Notes: generated from the sequence alone by a model not told the origin. A DNA stretch of 64,000 nt from an uncultured Granulosicoccaceae bacterium (GCA_937930305.1 CALGLE010000005.1:1-64000); one strand, 5' to 3'; numbered from the stretch's first letter, positions 28,937 to 40,948 are shown. A program made the numbers and translations.

Positions 28937-29934
28937 GAGGTGAGCTCCACTGTCGACAGAGTTTCACTCAAAATCGATACAACCAACTCACTAAACGTGA
29001 CCCCCATGGCTTCGGCCGCCATCGGAACCAAACTGTGCGTGGTCATGCCCGGGGCTGTGTTGCACTCAATAAAATGAGGCTCACCGGATGCGTCCAGCAT
29101 AAAATCTACCCGCCCCCAATGACGACAACCCAACGCATTGAACACAGTAAGGGCATCTTCTTGAATGCGTTTCTGTGTGGACTCATCTAATTGCGGCGGG
29201 CAATCGTAGCGCGTATCTTCAGCAAAGTACTTTGCGTGGTAATCGTAAAATTCCGAATTTGCTCGCATACTGACCAAGGGCAACGCTTTGCCTTGTACGA
29301 TTGCCGCGGTCACTTCCATACCGCTCATCAATTGTTCAATTAATACAGGGCCGTATTCCGCTGCTTTGATAAACGCCGGTTCAACGTCCTCAGCACGGTG
29401 CACTAAAGACACCCCGATGCTTGAACCTTCCATGGTCGGCTTGATAACCAATGGCAAGCCCAGCGTAGCAACCGCGTCATTCGTGTCTTCCAAAGTGTTC
29501 ACGCAAAATGCGTTAGGCGTCTTAACACCGGCAACTTCGGCCAACAATTTTGCTCGGTGTTTATCCATGGACAAGGCAGAGGCCAACACCCCACTGCCGG
29601 TGTACGGCAAGCCAGCCATCTCCAATGCCCCTTGCAGATGCCCGTCTTCACCACCTCGGCCATGCAAGATGAGAAACGCGCGATCAAATTCCCGTGCCTG
29701 CAATTCAGCCACGACATTCGTATTGGCGTCCACAGCATGGGCGTTGATGCCCGCTGCTATGAGCCCGTCTAGGACACACTGGCCACTCATTAACGACACG
29801 TCTCGTTCTGCCGACCAGCCACCCATAACCACGGCGACTTTGCCGAAGCGCTCGCCAAAATCACTGCCACGTTTCCCGGCGCTATTCCCAGCGCCTTTAT
29901 CGCTGCCGCTGGTGTGTTGAGTTGGATTGGCCAT
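28933..29934 (-). CDS. ddlB: D-alanine--D-alanine ligase
   Basis: ATP-grasp ligase that makes the D-Ala-D-Ala dipeptide for the peptidoglycan stem. The 333-residue form starts at ATG 29934, chosen because GAGG lies six bases upstream and it clears the murC stop; an ATG at 29952 would overlap murC by eight bases. Motifs include VVMGGWSAERDVSL near the start, the HGRGGEDGHLQG loop and the C-terminal EPHFIECNTAPGMT. A Ser/Gly-rich N-terminal extension of about 25 residues precedes the domain. Confidence 0.95.
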   Translation of the reverse strand: MANPTQHTSGSDKGAGNSAGKRGSDFGERFGKVAVVMGGWSAERDVSLMSGQCVLDGLIAAGINAHAVDANTNVVAELQAREFDRAFLILHGRGGEDGHLQGALEMAGLPYTGSGVLASALSMDKHRAKLLAEVAGVKTPNAFCVNTLEDTNDAVATLGLPLVIKPTMEGSSIGVSLVHRAEDVEPAFIKAAEYGPVLIEQLMSGMEVTAAIVQGKALPLVSMRANSEFYDYHAKYFAEDTRYDCPPQLDESTQKRIQEDALTVFNALGCRHWGRVDFMLDASGEPHFIECNTAPGMTTHSLVPMAAEAMGVTFSELVVSILSETLSTVELTS

Positions 29935-29944
29935 GAGTGCCTCG

Positions 29945-31387
29945 CTAACCATGCTGCACCTCGGCACTGAAATGCGCAGGCAACGCAGCCGCGAGGCCGC
30001 CCACACTGCCGGCGCCGAGCGTAAGCACTAAGTCACCATCACGCATAACCAAACCCAAAGCCTCGGGTACGTCATCAATGCTTTCAACGAAGATTGGGTC
30101 TACCGCCCCGCGACTGCGTATGGCGCGCGCCAGTGCTCGCCCATCCGCTCCATTGATGCGTTCCTCACCCGCGGAGTACACCTCGGTTAGGATCAGCACA
30201 TCCGTACTTGACAAGCTCTCGGCGAAGTCTTCAAACAAATCGCGTGTGCGTGTATAACGATGAGGTTGGAAAACCACCACTAAGCGCTTTTCCGGCCAGC
30301 CACCACGAATGGCCGACAAGGTGGCCGACACTTCGGTGGGGTGATGCCCATAGTCGTCATATAAGGTGGCATGTCCACCGTTAACACAGGCCAACTCACC
30401 GTGCGATTGAACGCGTCGACCAATGCCTTCAAAATTCATCAGAGCACGACGAATGGCATCGGTGCCTACTTGCAATTCCAGTGAAACAGCAATGGCGGCG
30501 AGTGCATTAAGCACATTATGATGACCCGGCAAATTCAATACGACATCAGTCAATTCACCACCGTCACGAATGGATACATCAAAGATCATGCGCTGACCAC
30601 TTTGACGTACCTTATGGGCACGGATGTCTGCCAACTCACTAAACCCATAGGTGCGAGTCGGGCGAGCCACTCGCGGCAAGATATCTTGTACGTTTTCATC
30701 ATCGATACACACAATAGCCAAGCCGTAGAAAGGCAGGTGCATGAGAAAATCAACAAACGTTTGTTTTAGCTTTTCAAAATCACCATCGTAGGTGTCTAAG
30801 TGATCGGCATCGATGTTTGTGACAACAGAAATAACAGGTTGCAAGTATAAAAACGAGGCATCACTTTCATCGGCTTCAGCAACCAACCAGTCAGACTGGC
30901 CTAGATACGCATTCGTGGAAGAACTGTTCAATCTTCCACCAATAACATAGGTGGGATCCAGTTCGCCGGTTGTTAATAAAGACGCAACCAAACTGGTGGT
31001 GGTGGTTTTACCATGAGTACCAGCCACCGCTATGCCTTGCTGAAAACGCATAAGTTCAGCCAGCATCTCTGCACGCCGAGCGATAGGTAAGCCCAACTCC
31101 CGCGCGCGTATGACCTCTGGGTTGTCTTCAGGTACGGCAGTGGATACAACGACAACGTCAGCGTTTTCAACATTCTCTTGCTTATGACCACGCACAACAG
31201 TGACACCCAAATCACTTAAGCGTTGAGTCAGCGCGTTACTGTTTAAATCAGAACCTGAAACACGAAAACCCAAGTGGTGCATGACTTCTGCAATACCACC
31301 CATTCCAACACCACCAATGCCAATGAAATGCATGGCACGAACACGGCGCATTTGGCTTTTCACCAGTGGCGAAATATCAATAACCAT
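29945..31387 (-). CDS. murC: UDP-N-acetylmuramate--L-alanine ligase
   Basis: Adds L-alanine, the first stem residue of the peptidoglycan precursor. The product is 480 residues. It has the N-terminal [17 protein letters not shown] nucleotide-binding motif (near 20), ATP loop GTHGKTTT near 118, and the [10 protein letters not shown] signature near 345. It shares one base with the murG stop and is followed by ddlB. Confidence 0.97.
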   Translation of the reverse strand: MVIDISPLVKSQMRRVRAMHFIGIGGVGMGGIAEVMHHLGFRVSGSDLNSNALTQRLSDLGVTVVRGHKQENVENADVVVVSTAVPEDNPEVIRARELGLPIARRAEMLAELMRFQQGIAVAGTHGKTTTTSLVASLLTTGELDPTYVIGGRLNSSSTNAYLGQSDWLVAEADESDASFLYLQPVISVVTNIDADHLDTYDGDFEKLKQTFVDFLMHLPFYGLAIVCIDDENVQDILPRVARPTRTYGFSELADIRAHKVRQSGQRMIFDVSIRDGGELTDVVLNLPGHHNVLNALAAIAVSLELQVGTDAIRRALMNFEGIGRRVQSHGELACVNGGHATLYDDYGHHPTEVSATLSAIRGGWPEKRLVVVFQPHRYTRTRDLFEDFAESLSSTDVLILTEVYSAGEERINGADGRALARAIRSRGAVDPIFVESIDDVPEALGLVMRDGDLVLTLGAGSVGGLAAALPAHFSAEVQHG

Positions 31388-32547
31388 CAGGCACTTACCT
31401 CATGATTTGAAGAAATTACGTTATCAATAGAATTCGATAAAGCATCGGCCACTTTTTCCGCAGCTGCCGGCTTAAAACAGGTTCGAGCCGCTTGACTCAT
31501 TCGTTGCAGTAATGCCCGATTGGTATGAAGCTCAGTAAGCACTTCAGTCAGTTTGCTCACGGTAAATTTTTCTTGAGGAATTAACACACACGCGCCGGCA
31601 TCTTCCAAATATTTTGCGTTCTTTGTTTGATGATCATCAACCGCATGTGGAAACGGAACAAGCACAGAAGGTAAAGACATCGCTGCTAATTCAGACACAG
31701 TCATTGCACCTGAACGACAGACAACAAGATCAGCCCAAAGATACGCATCAGTCATGTTGTCAATAAACTTTTGCACTTCTACTTCGTAAGTTTTTTCTGT
31801 GTGTGAAGCATAACGATCTTGAACGCTTTCGTACATGTTAAAACCCGTCTGATGCACGAGTTTTATCGAAAAATTTAATCCATTTACGACTTCTGGAATA
31901 ACGTTGTTCAACACTTGTGCACCTTGACTTCCACCAACAACTAAAACGTGCAAATCATGATCATTGTTCAACACAACAGAGGCGTTTAAATTATTTTTAA
32001 CTTCGGCTTCAGCAGACACATTTTCATACGCTATCGCTTCAATTTCACGACGCAATGGATTGCCAACAACAATGGCATTGCTTGAACCTGCAAATGCATT
32101 GGGCATGGCAGAAAAAACGGTGGAAGCAAAACGACTCAACTGTCGGTTCGTCAAACCCGCTACTGCATTTTGCTCGTGCAACACCAATTTTTTTCCCATC
32201 AGTTTTGCAGCAATCCCGACCGGGCCCGTGACAAAACCACCCATCCCCAACACCGCCCGTGGTTTTAATTTGGCCACAACGATAAGACTTTGAATGATGG
32301 CAGCGGCTAGCAGAAAAGGCCCTGAAATGGTGCCCCACAAACCTTTGCCGCGTAGGCCCGCCACACTTACCCAGTGAATCGGCAATCCGGCAGCCGGTAC
32401 GACTGTCGCCTCCAACCCACGCCGCGTACCAATCCATTCCACCGGCACATCACGCCCACGCAGAACGTCCGCCACCGCTAAGGCTGGGAAAACGTGTCCG
32501 CCGGTACCGCCGGCAGCTATCAACACAGGACCCAATGATGTCGTCAT
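31387..32547 (-). CDS. murG: undecaprenyl-PP-MurNAc-pentapeptide GlcNAc transferase
   Basis: GT28 glycosyltransferase on the inner face of the cytoplasmic membrane that converts lipid I to lipid II. The product is 386 residues. The [14 protein letters not shown] loop is at about 13-26, [12 protein letters not shown] near 210, and the C-domain [14 protein letters not shown] near 270. The central region (about 150-185) is more A/T-rich and variable than the rest. It overlaps ftsW by four bases. Confidence 0.96.
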   Translation of the reverse strand: MTTSLGPVLIAAGGTGGHVFPALAVADVLRGRDVPVEWIGTRRGLEATVVPAAGLPIHWVSVAGLRGKGLWGTISGPFLLAAAIIQSLIVVAKLKPRAVLGMGGFVTGPVGIAAKLMGKKLVLHEQNAVAGLTNRQLSRFASTVFSAMPNAFAGSSNAIVVGNPLRREIEAIAYENVSAEAEVKNNLNASVVLNNDHDLHVLVVGGSQGAQVLNNVIPEVVNGLNFSIKLVHQTGFNMYESVQDRYASHTEKTYEVEVQKFIDNMTDAYLWADLVVCRSGAMTVSELAAMSLPSVLVPFPHAVDDHQTKNAKYLEDAGACVLIPQEKFTVSKLTEVLTELHTNRALLQRMSQAARTCFKPAAAEKVADALSNSIDNVISSNHEVSA

Positions 32548-33782
32548 GCGGTATTCACCCGCTGATGTCTTCGCGATAATGGTTTTTGAGTGGAGAGTTC
32601 ATCGCGTTGTTGTGCTCGAAGCTCACCTTCAATTCGCAACAAAATAGCGAACGAAACAGCAAACACAATTGCACTACTTCCGCCATAACTCATCATGGGC
32701 AATGTAATGCCTTTTGTGGGCAAGATGCCCATGTTCACACCCATGTTGACGAACGCCTGCAGCCCAATCCATATACCGATACCCAAAGACAGGTAACCGG
32801 CAAACCGAAAACCGAGTTCGTCTGCAATTCGCGCTAAACGGAAACTGCGCCAAACAATGAATCCATACGCTGAAATTACTGCGACCACACCGAGGAAACC
32901 CAGCTCCTCGCAAAGCACGGCGAACAGAAAATCGGTGTGTGCTTCGGGCAAATAAAATAGCTTCTGCACACTACCCCCAAGACCCAAGCCACTAAAGCCG
33001 CCACTACCGATCGCAATCAAGGATTGCGTTAACTGGAAACCAGAATCGTAGGGATCAGAGAAGGGATCAAGAAAACTTGAAAAACGGCGCATACGATAAG
33101 GCGAGAAGGCGATAATGGCGGTGCCCAATACAGCCAAGGTACCGGTCATCGCGACAAACTGTGACATGCGTACACCAGCGATGAACAACATCCCCAATGA
33201 GGTAGTCACAATGACAAAGGCTGCCCCAAAATCAGGCTCTAGCAGCAGCAACACGCTAGCGATGCCAATTAAGGAAAGCGGCCGAATGAATCCATCGATG
33301 GATTCACGCACCAATTCACCACGGCGCACCAAATAGCCCGCCATGTACACGATGATCAACAGCTTCACCGCTTCGGAAACCTGAACCGTGAACAAGCCAA
33401 AGTCTAGCCAGCGGCGACTGCCGTTAACCAACTTTCCCACCCCCGGAATGAGAACCAAACCGAGGAAAAACAGAGACACCAAAATAAGTGGTAGCGCCGC
33501 ACGTTCCCACGTGGCAATCGGAATTTGATAAACCCCGAACCCGACCAACAATCCCAGCACGAGAAAAACCAACTGGCGCCCAACAATGTAGAAGGGTGAC
33601 CCGTAGGTTTCAGCCGCGTAAGGCATGGAGGCCGACGCAATCATGACCAAACCAAACAAACTCAAACCCACTAACACAATTAATAAGGCATGGGTTGCCA
33701 GCCACCCTGGCGCTGGCATCTCTGGCATTTTTGAGCCAGTGGACTGACGACCGATAACGGTTCTTGAAACGATTGAGCTCAT
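32544..33782 (-). CDS. ftsW: SEDS peptidoglycan polymerase FtsW
   Basis: Septal glycan polymerase that works with FtsI. The product is 412 residues with about ten membrane helices. The SEDS signatures include LLLEPDFGAAFVI (catalytic Asp region), FFYLPEAHTD-like LFYLPEAHTDFLFAVLCEELG, and the C-terminal GILPTKGITLPMMSYGGSS. It overlaps murD and murG by four bases on each side. Confidence 0.96.
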   Translation of the reverse strand: MSSIVSRTVIGRQSTGSKMPEMPAPGWLATHALLIVLVGLSLFGLVMIASASMPYAAETYGSPFYIVGRQLVFLVLGLLVGFGVYQIPIATWERAALPLILVSLFFLGLVLIPGVGKLVNGSRRWLDFGLFTVQVSEAVKLLIIVYMAGYLVRRGELVRESIDGFIRPLSLIGIASVLLLLEPDFGAAFVIVTTSLGMLFIAGVRMSQFVAMTGTLAVLGTAIIAFSPYRMRRFSSFLDPFSDPYDSGFQLTQSLIAIGSGGFSGLGLGGSVQKLFYLPEAHTDFLFAVLCEELGFLGVVAVISAYGFIVWRSFRLARIADELGFRFAGYLSLGIGIWIGLQAFVNMGVNMGILPTKGITLPMMSYGGSSAIVFAVSFAILLRIEGELRAQQRDELSTQKPLSRRHQRVNTA

Positions 33783-35149
33783 GCCGCTAGTTGCTCCACG
33801 GATTCTCGAAACACACGGCCTCGAGCCATGTAATTGTCGAACATATCGAAGCTAGCGCATGCCGGTGATAACAGAACTACGTCCCCTGCTACCGCCACCT
33901 GATCAGCAATTTTCACGGCTGATAACATAGAACTGGCATCAAACAACTCAGTGGCACCTTCCAGCGCCGCTCTTATTAGCGGTGCGTCTTCACCGATTAA
34001 CACCAACGCTTTCACGCGTTCAACAACCAGATCATGCAGTGGTGAGAAATCGACCCCTTTTCCTTGCCCGCCAGCAATCAGCACAACCGGCCCCGACATC
34101 GCAAGCACGGCTTTCATGCACGCATCCACGTTGGTACCTTTAGAGTCGTTGTACCAACGCACACCCTGGCGTGTTGCTACCAATTCTGTGCGATGCGCTA
34201 AACCTGGAAAAGAGCATAAACCCTGCTTTATTTCCAAGTGCGTTAACCCTAGCGGATGCAGCAACGCCATCACCGCCAAAGCATTAGCCACGTTGTGCAG
34301 CCCTGGCACACAAAGTTCAGAGGCTAGCAACACACAATCATCATCAATACACAAAGCCAGTTCGTCACCGACTGCTTTGATATGAAATTTAGCGGAAGTA
34401 TCACTTAACGAAAAATAAAGAATGGGTGCCGTATTGTTGTTCGATGGATGAGCTCTATCGTCATCCGCATTCACCACACAGCAGCGGGCTCGTTCGAACA
34501 CCTGACGCTTAGTCAGCGCATAGTGCTCAATCGAGTCGTAGCGATCTAGATGATCGTCGCTAATATTCAGAACCGTTGCACTAATTGGCGCTAATCGATG
34601 TGTTGATTCCAATTGATAACTGGACAATTCAAGCACATAAATCGGTTCGGGCGGCATTGCATCCGCTGTCACACCAGGTGTTGCTTCCGATGCTTCGGGT
34701 AAAACGTTTAAAACCGCGGTACCGATGTTTCCACACAATTCAACACTTCGACCGCTTTGACTCAGCACATGTGCCGCCATTGAGGCCACCGTGCTTTTGC
34801 CGTTCGATCCGGTGATGGCAACCACTTCACCCTTCACCACCGATGCAAACAATTCCACATCCCCGATAACATGAACACCAGCCTTCAGTGCCGCCACTAA
34901 CATAGGATGCGCTCTAGGAATTCCTGGGCTTAAGATCATGACATCGTACTGACTTACATCCACTTGCTCTAAACCGGGAATGTAAGTACCAGAGCCGATT
35001 ACTTCTTGCACGGATTCAGTGGCATCCAACTTTGAATCTGTGACATCAAATTTGATGCGATGACGCGCTAAGTACTGCATTACCGAAACCCCGGTAACAC
35101 CTGCACCAACCACCAGAGCCCGTTGAGTTATTAATTCAGCTGGAGTCAT
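33779..35149 (-). CDS. murD: UDP-N-acetylmuramoylalanine--D-glutamate ligase
   Basis: Adds D-glutamate to the muropeptide precursor. The product is 456 residues, with the N-terminal Rossmann-like domain (VVGAGVTGVSV), ATP loop GSNGKSTVAS near 114, and the C-terminal NDSKGTNVDA and SPACASFDMF motifs of MurD. It shares one base with the end of mraY. Confidence 0.97.
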   Translation of the reverse strand: MTPAELITQRALVVGAGVTGVSVMQYLARHRIKFDVTDSKLDATESVQEVIGSGTYIPGLEQVDVSQYDVMILSPGIPRAHPMLVAALKAGVHVIGDVELFASVVKGEVVAITGSNGKSTVASMAAHVLSQSGRSVELCGNIGTAVLNVLPEASEATPGVTADAMPPEPIYVLELSSYQLESTHRLAPISATVLNISDDHLDRYDSIEHYALTKRQVFERARCCVVNADDDRAHPSNNNTAPILYFSLSDTSAKFHIKAVGDELALCIDDDCVLLASELCVPGLHNVANALAVMALLHPLGLTHLEIKQGLCSFPGLAHRTELVATRQGVRWYNDSKGTNVDACMKAVLAMSGPVVLIAGGQGKGVDFSPLHDLVVERVKALVLIGEDAPLIRAALEGATELFDASSMLSAVKIADQVAVAGDVVLLSPACASFDMFDNYMARGRVFRESVEQLAA

Positions 35150-36231
35150 TAGCGTAGCTTCAACGTTGAAAGACCGACCAGCACCAAGACAACGGTGATG
35201 ATCCAGAAACGAACAATGATTCGCGGTTCAGGCCAACCTTTCAGTTCGAAGTGATGGTGGATAGGAGCCATGCGAAAAATACGTTTTCCGCGCAATTTGT
35301 AGGAGCCCACCTGCAAAATAACGGAGACCGCTTCCAATACGAAGATGCCACCCATAATGAATAGGACCAACTCTTGCCGAACCATAACGGCCACCACCCC
35401 TAAGGCAGCACCGATAGCTAAAGCACCCACATCTCCCATGAATACTTGTGCGGGATAGGTGTTAAACCACAAAAAACCCAAGCCAGCTCCCATCAGAGCC
35501 GTACAAAAAATCGTTAATTCTCCCGATCCTTTGACGTTCGGAATTAATAAGTAATCAGCAAATACAGCGTGTCCTGCCACATAAGCAATGAGACCGAGCC
35601 CCGCTGCGACCATGACCGAAGGCAATATAGCCAGCCCATCCAAGCCATCAGTTAGGTTCACCGCATTGCTACTGCCGATGATGACAAGAAACGCAAATGG
35701 GATAAACAAAATTCCCATTGGCAAGGCAACGTCTTTAAAAAACGGAACAATCAGTTCTAATTCAGCTGGTTCGGTTGCCGTTAGATACAACACCACAACC
35801 GCCACCCCAGACACCAATGCCTGCCAGAGCAGTTTCTCTCGCGCGGTTAAACCCACCGAATTTGACTGCACAACTTTACGATAATCATCGACCCAACCAA
35901 TAGCACCAAAACCAATGGTTACGAACAACACCACCCACACTTGCTTAACAGCAAGATCAGACCAAAGCAAGGTACTCAGCGCTACAGCGACAATGATCAT
36001 CGCCCCTCCCATGGTGGGAGTGCCCGATTTAGCTAAATGCGATTCAGGACCATCGTCTCGCACCGATTGCCCAACTTTGGCCGAGGTTAACCAGCGAATA
36101 AGAAACGGCCCAAACACTAAACAAATAATTAAGGCTGTGAGCGCAGAAAATATGGCGCGCAAGGTGATATAGCGCACAACAAAAAACGATGCGTCGATGC
36201 TAGCTAACCATTCACTAAACAACAGCATCAT
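35149..36231 (-). CDS. mraY: phospho-MurNAc-pentapeptide transferase MraY
   Basis: Integral membrane enzyme that makes lipid I from UDP-MurNAc-pentapeptide and undecaprenyl phosphate. The product is 360 residues, the same size as in E. coli, with ten membrane helices. The magnesium-binding signatures DDYRK (near 115) and [13 protein letters not shown] (near 190), and the [11 protein letters not shown] motif near the C-terminus, are present. It overlaps murF by four bases. Confidence 0.98.
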   Translation of the reverse strand: MMLLFSEWLASIDASFFVVRYITLRAIFSALTALIICLVFGPFLIRWLTSAKVGQSVRDDGPESHLAKSGTPTMGGAMIIVAVALSTLLWSDLAVKQVWVVLFVTIGFGAIGWVDDYRKVVQSNSVGLTAREKLLWQALVSGVAVVVLYLTATEPAELELIVPFFKDVALPMGILFIPFAFLVIIGSSNAVNLTDGLDGLAILPSVMVAAGLGLIAYVAGHAVFADYLLIPNVKGSGELTIFCTALMGAGLGFLWFNTYPAQVFMGDVGALAIGAALGVVAVMVRQELVLFIMGGIFVLEAVSVILQVGSYKLRGKRIFRMAPIHHHFELKGWPEPRIIVRFWIITVVLVLVGLSTLKLR

Positions 36232-37670
36232 GAGGGCACGCCCTCCGCAAGATCTATTGTTACCGTCGAGGTATCGCGCGTTTCAGGCTCGGTTAACGCG
36301 CGCACAACCACTTCCATTTGGCTACTGCGCGAACCTTTGACAAGCACCGTGGATGCACCCGTGAGCTCTGTTTCAATCGCCAACACCAATTCCGCTTGAG
36401 TTGAAAAATGCCGTGCACCAGGAAACACACGAGAGGCGTGCTCTGCTAAGTCCCCTGTTGTCCATAATTGATCGATACCGCGTTCTTTAGCGTAACTGCC
36501 GACTTCAGCGTGCCAATTGGCCGCTTGCTCGCCAAGTTCAGCCATGTCACCCAGAACAAAATGTCGATCGCCTGCAAAGCTGGCAAGAACATCGATGGCC
36601 GCTTTAGCCGATGTGGGGTTTGCGTTGTAGGAGTCATTGATGATGGTGGAGGATTCAATTCCAATAACCGATTGCAATCGGCCAGACACAGCCTGCATCG
36701 ATTTAAGACCAGCCACGATTGAATCGCGTTGTACATCTAAGCATTGAGCCGCAGCCGTTGCCGCAAGCGCGTTCATGACGTTATGCCGACCCAACAAGGA
36801 AAATGGCGTCGCCCAGGTTTGATCGAGCGTCTTCAACTGCAAGCTGGTGCGACTGAACCCAGCCACACTACCGGCTGCTGGCTCAACCCCTTGCACATCG
36901 GCACCTTCAAGGAACCCGAAGGTACGAATGGATAGACCGTCCGCGCTATCTTGCAAAGTTGCGGCATAAGGGTCGTCAACATTTATCACGCCAAAGCCGC
37001 CCGGTGTAACGCCTGAGTATATTTCACCTTTGGCTTGTGCAATCGCATCGACACTGCCAAAGCCTTCAATATGTGCTGCACCGATATTGGTAACCAGGGC
37101 CACATCAGGCTGTGTCATTTCGGTTAAAACCGCAATTTCCCCAACGTGGTTAGCTCCCATTTCAATCACAGCGTAATGATGCTCAGCCGTAAGCGACAAC
37201 AAAGTAAGAGGAACGCCAATGTCGTTATTTAAGTTGCCTTGTGTGGCTAGCGTTGGTCCCAATTTGCTCAAGATGGAAGCCAGCATTTCCTTCACTGACG
37301 TTTTGCCATTACTGCCTGTTACCGCAATCGTTTGCACTTGGTGCCCTTGAGCCCATAGTGAAGCGATACCTCCTAAGGCATTCCGTGTGTTCTCGACATG
37401 TAACACCGGCAATTCACCCGCAGCATGGGCAATTCCGCCCGCATCCACAGCAAAGGATTGATCAGCCACTATGGCTGATGCGCCCTTGGCGACCGCATCG
37501 GCAATGAATTGATGACCATCAAAGTTATCCCCACGAATTGCGACGTAAACATCGCCAGCATTCATGGTTCGTGTGTCAATACTGACCCGAGAAAGATCAG
37601 TATCATCACCTTTTAATTGAGCGCCAAGCGAAGCGGCACATGCGGATAAAGGCAGTCTAAACATCAGCAT
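36228..37670 (-). CDS. murF: UDP-MurNAc-tripeptide--D-Ala-D-Ala ligase
   Basis: Adds the D-Ala-D-Ala dipeptide to complete the pentapeptide precursor. The product is 480 residues, with ATP loop [11 protein letters not shown] near 120, [10 protein letters not shown] near 172, and the [11 protein letters not shown] motif near 345. It overlaps the end of murE by seven bases. Confidence 0.96.
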   Translation of the reverse strand: MLMFRLPLSACAASLGAQLKGDDTDLSRVSIDTRTMNAGDVYVAIRGDNFDGHQFIADAVAKGASAIVADQSFAVDAGGIAHAAGELPVLHVENTRNALGGIASLWAQGHQVQTIAVTGSNGKTSVKEMLASILSKLGPTLATQGNLNNDIGVPLTLLSLTAEHHYAVIEMGANHVGEIAVLTEMTQPDVALVTNIGAAHIEGFGSVDAIAQAKGEIYSGVTPGGFGVINVDDPYAATLQDSADGLSIRTFGFLEGADVQGVEPAAGSVAGFSRTSLQLKTLDQTWATPFSLLGRHNVMNALAATAAAQCLDVQRDSIVAGLKSMQAVSGRLQSVIGIESSTIINDSYNANPTSAKAAIDVLASFAGDRHFVLGDMAELGEQAANWHAEVGSYAKERGIDQLWTTGDLAEHASRVFPGARHFSTQAELVLAIETELTGASTVLVKGSRSSQMEVVVRALTEPETRDTSTVTIDLAEGVPS

Positions 37671-39184
37671 GCCTCCTTAAGTAATCGCTGCACAGCATCA
37701 CGGTCGCTAAATTCCAACACCTGATTACCAACAATTTGGTAGTCCTCGTGCCCCTTGCCGGCAACCAACACAACATCATCGGGCTGGGCATGCCAAATCG
37801 CATACTGAATTGCCTTCTCTCGACCACCAATTTCTAAGGCTTTGGACGGCTGATCAAATCCATTGACAATCATCAGACGAATATGAGCAGGATTCTCTGT
37901 GCGGGGGTTGTCATCAGTAACAATGATCTGATCAGCCGCTTCCGCAGCTTTCGCCATCAAAGCACGCTTACCAGGATCACGATCCCCGCCACAGCCAAAC
38001 ACAATCCAAACTTGCCCACTAGAATGCTCGCGAACGGCTTTTATCGCCGCCGTTATCGCTTGCGGTGTGTGGGCGTAGTCAACAATGACGGTAGGCTGCG
38101 CAAATTCGCTAAACGGCTCCATGCGCCCTGGCACTCGCTGCAGTACCTGTAAAGCATCGGCACTGTCATTCGCTGCCACGTCACAGGCACGTAGAACGGC
38201 ATAACAGGCACTCAAATTTTCAACATTGAAACGACCGTACAAAGGCGAGAATATTTCATGGGTAACATCGCCATCGATCAGCTCAAAATTTAACCCGGCC
38301 TTATTCAAGGTGGTGTTCTGCGCTATGTAACTATGAGCGCTTGTATCCATTGCCTGCTTAGCAAAAGCATGCACATCAACACCGCCCTTAGTTAGCGTTT
38401 CCTGCATTAAGGCCTTACCCAACGCATCATCAGCGTTCACCACAATGGCTTTTAGTGAAGGCCAACGGAATAACGCGGCTTTCGCTTCGGCGTAAGCCGA
38501 TTCAGACTCGTGGTAGTCCAAGTGATCGCGCCCTAAATTCGTTAACACGGCCACATCAATGTTAATGGCTGACAATCGACCTTCAGCAATACCGTGCGAA
38601 GACGCCTCCATCGCCACAGCCGATGCTCCCGCTTGTTGCATCGTGCCCAGCATGCGTTGCAGCGCAACCGCGTCCGGTGTTGTTAAAGCAGTACTGGCTT
38701 GCTGGTCACGCACACCCCAACCCAAGGTCCCAATGTAACCGCACAGCACCCCTTGCTCTGTAAGCGCCTCTTTGACAAATTGGCAAACCGACGTTTTACC
38801 GTCTGTGCCAGTAATCGCAATCACGGTCAAATCTTGAGACGGATGATCGTAAAAGCTGGCCGCTAGCTCATTCGCTCGTTCATCTATATTAGAAAATTTG
38901 ATAACCGGAATATTATGCTGCCGTAGCTCATCAGTAATGGTGTTGTATTTGTCTGCAATGTCCGGACTTACCAATACAGCCACTGCGCCTTTTTCAACCG
39001 CGCTTTGAGCGAAATGATAGCCGTGGGTAGTGGCACCGTTAAGTGCCAGGTAGGCATCCCCTTTTTCACACAAACGACTGTCCTGACACACACCCGTCAC
39101 GGTGTGATGGGAAAAGTCAGGATCAATGGACACAGACTCAGCGTCCAGCCAATCGACTAGCGATTTTGCAAAACCCTCGCTCAT
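37664..39184 (-). CDS. murE: UDP-MurNAc-L-Ala-D-Glu--meso-diaminopimelate ligase
   Basis: Adds the third stem residue. The product is 506 residues, with ATP loop GTDGKTSV near 128 and the C-terminal substrate motif DNPRTENP near 415. The DNPR signature indicates meso-diaminopimelate rather than lysine, as expected for a Gram-negative. It starts directly after the ftsI stop with no intervening bases. Confidence 0.97.
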   Translation of the reverse strand: MSEGFAKSLVDWLDAESVSIDPDFSHHTVTGVCQDSRLCEKGDAYLALNGATTHGYHFAQSAVEKGAVAVLVSPDIADKYNTITDELRQHNIPVIKFSNIDERANELAASFYDHPSQDLTVIAITGTDGKTSVCQFVKEALTEQGVLCGYIGTLGWGVRDQQASTALTTPDAVALQRMLGTMQQAGASAVAMEASSHGIAEGRLSAINIDVAVLTNLGRDHLDYHESESAYAEAKAALFRWPSLKAIVVNADDALGKALMQETLTKGGVDVHAFAKQAMDTSAHSYIAQNTTLNKAGLNFELIDGDVTHEIFSPLYGRFNVENLSACYAVLRACDVAANDSADALQVLQRVPGRMEPFSEFAQPTVIVDYAHTPQAITAAIKAVREHSSGQVWIVFGCGGDRDPGKRALMAKAAEAADQIIVTDDNPRTENPAHIRLMIVNGFDQPSKALEIGGREKAIQYAIWHAQPDDVVLVAGKGHEDYQIVGNQVLEFSDRDAVQRLLKEAC

Positions 39185-40948
39185 TTATGAACGCTCTCCT
39201 GGTTTTGCTTCAACTAACGGTAGGCCCATTAATAATTCAGCCCGTGCGCCATCAATGTCATCGGGTTCGATACCCTGCAATCGCAAGGCATGCCCCATGA
39301 CATCAGAAAAAACGGGGGCTGCCACCACACTGCCGAAATATTGCCCGGCTTTTGGATCGTGTATGACGACAACGGCTGCGAATTCGGGATCACTCACCGG
39401 CGCAAAGCCTGCGAACAAGGAAACGTGACGATCTTCGGCGTAACCGCCCGATTGCGAGCGCCGTGAAGTACCCGTTTTACCCGCCACACGATAGCCAGGT
39501 ACCTTAGCGCGATGACCTGTACCTTTTACTACCGCGTTTTCCAACATGCTTTGAACACTGGCTGCAATCTTGGGATCAACCACTTGTTGCGTGGCTTCCG
39601 CCTCATCCACCGCGATAAAGGACACCGACGGCATGGAACCTTGATTCGCCAAGGCGGCATAAGCTCTGACTAATTGCAATGCCGACACGGATAAGCCATA
39701 GCCATAAGACACACTGGCCTGCTCAATGTGATGCCATAGAGTGGGGTGATTAAAGTAACCAGCCACTTCCCCTGGAAATTCACTACCGGTTGGTCGACCA
39801 AAACCAAAGCTGTCAAAGACAGACCACATTTGCTCAGGCTCAAGTTGACGGGCAACCTTACTAATGCCCACGTTGCTGGACTTAGTGATGATGCCGGTAA
39901 GATCTAGCCAGCCGTTGTCACGCACATCACTGATTTTGTACTTACCGATGGTGTAGTGGCCAGGAGATGTAAACACGATATCGTCGGCGACAAATTTACC
40001 CGAATCCAAAGCCGCCGCCATGGTGAAAGGCTTCATGGTGGAACCCGGTTCAAACACATCCGTGATGGAGCGATTACGTTGCGCCCCATTACTGCGATCC
40101 CCCATATCGTTCGGGTTGTAGGTGGGGTAATTGACCATGGCGAGCACTTCACCGGTCTTCACGTTCATCACCACCAAGTTGGCCGATTCTGCTTGATGCT
40201 CTTCAACTGCGGCCGCCAATGCTCGATCGGCGAAGTACTGAAGCTGCTTATCCAAACTCAAACGCAAATCACGCCCTGGCTCCGCCTTATCAATCACACC
40301 AACGCCTTCGATGTATCGACCGGTTCTGTCACGCATGACTTTGCGCTTACCCGGTTTACCCTGCAGCCACTGGTCGTAGGCCATTTCTAAACCTTCTCGA
40401 CCTTTGTCATCGATGTCGGTAAAGCCCACCACATGGGCAGCGGCATGACCACTGGGGTAAAACCGCCGAAACTCACGCTCGATGGTGATCCCTTCCGCTT
40501 CCAGGGCCAGCACCTGATCCACCAAGGGGGGCAGTACATGACGCTTAACGTACATGTAGCCACGTTTTTGATTATTTAAACGCTGCACTCGCGCCAGTAA
40601 CTTGCTGGCATCCATGGAAAGAATGTCAGCCATTTCAGACACTTTCTGTGGTGCATCAATTAGCTTTCTTGGATCAGCAACAATGGTTTGAATGGGGGTA
40701 CTGATGGCTAAGGGTTCGCCATTTCTATCCAGCAACATACCCCGATGAGCAGAAATAGACACATGACGCAACTGGCGCTGCGAACCTTGATCTTGGTAGT
40801 AGTCGTGCGAGAACACTTGCAACTGCAGCGCGCGTATTAACAATGAGCAACCCAACCCCACAAACACAACCATGACAAACCCACGACGCAAAGACCAGCG
40901 GCGGGAATTCACTTCTGCGTTTTTTGGTGTCTTACGTGGCTTAACCAT
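39185..40948 (-). CDS. ftsI: septal transpeptidase FtsI (PBP3)
   Basis: Class B penicillin-binding protein that crosslinks septal peptidoglycan with FtsW. The product is 587 residues: a short basic cytoplasmic tail, a membrane helix at about 22-40, a PBP dimerisation domain (about 65-210), and the transpeptidase domain with Ser303 in GSTMKP, the SSN motif (KSSNVG), and KTGTSRR. It lies 71 bases after ftsL. Confidence 0.97.
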   Translation of the reverse strand: MVKPRKTPKNAEVNSRRWSLRRGFVMVVFVGLGCSLLIRALQLQVFSHDYYQDQGSQRQLRHVSISAHRGMLLDRNGEPLAISTPIQTIVADPRKLIDAPQKVSEMADILSMDASKLLARVQRLNNQKRGYMYVKRHVLPPLVDQVLALEAEGITIEREFRRFYPSGHAAAHVVGFTDIDDKGREGLEMAYDQWLQGKPGKRKVMRDRTGRYIEGVGVIDKAEPGRDLRLSLDKQLQYFADRALAAAVEEHQAESANLVVMNVKTGEVLAMVNYPTYNPNDMGDRSNGAQRNRSITDVFEPGSTMKPFTMAAALDSGKFVADDIVFTSPGHYTIGKYKISDVRDNGWLDLTGIITKSSNVGISKVARQLEPEQMWSVFDSFGFGRPTGSEFPGEVAGYFNHPTLWHHIEQASVSYGYGLSVSALQLVRAYAALANQGSMPSVSFIAVDEAEATQQVVDPKIAASVQSMLENAVVKGTGHRAKVPGYRVAGKTGTSRRSQSGGYAEDRHVSLFAGFAPVSDPEFAAVVVIHDPKAGQYFGSVVAAPVFSDVMGHALRLQGIEPDDIDGARAELLMGLPLVEAKPGERS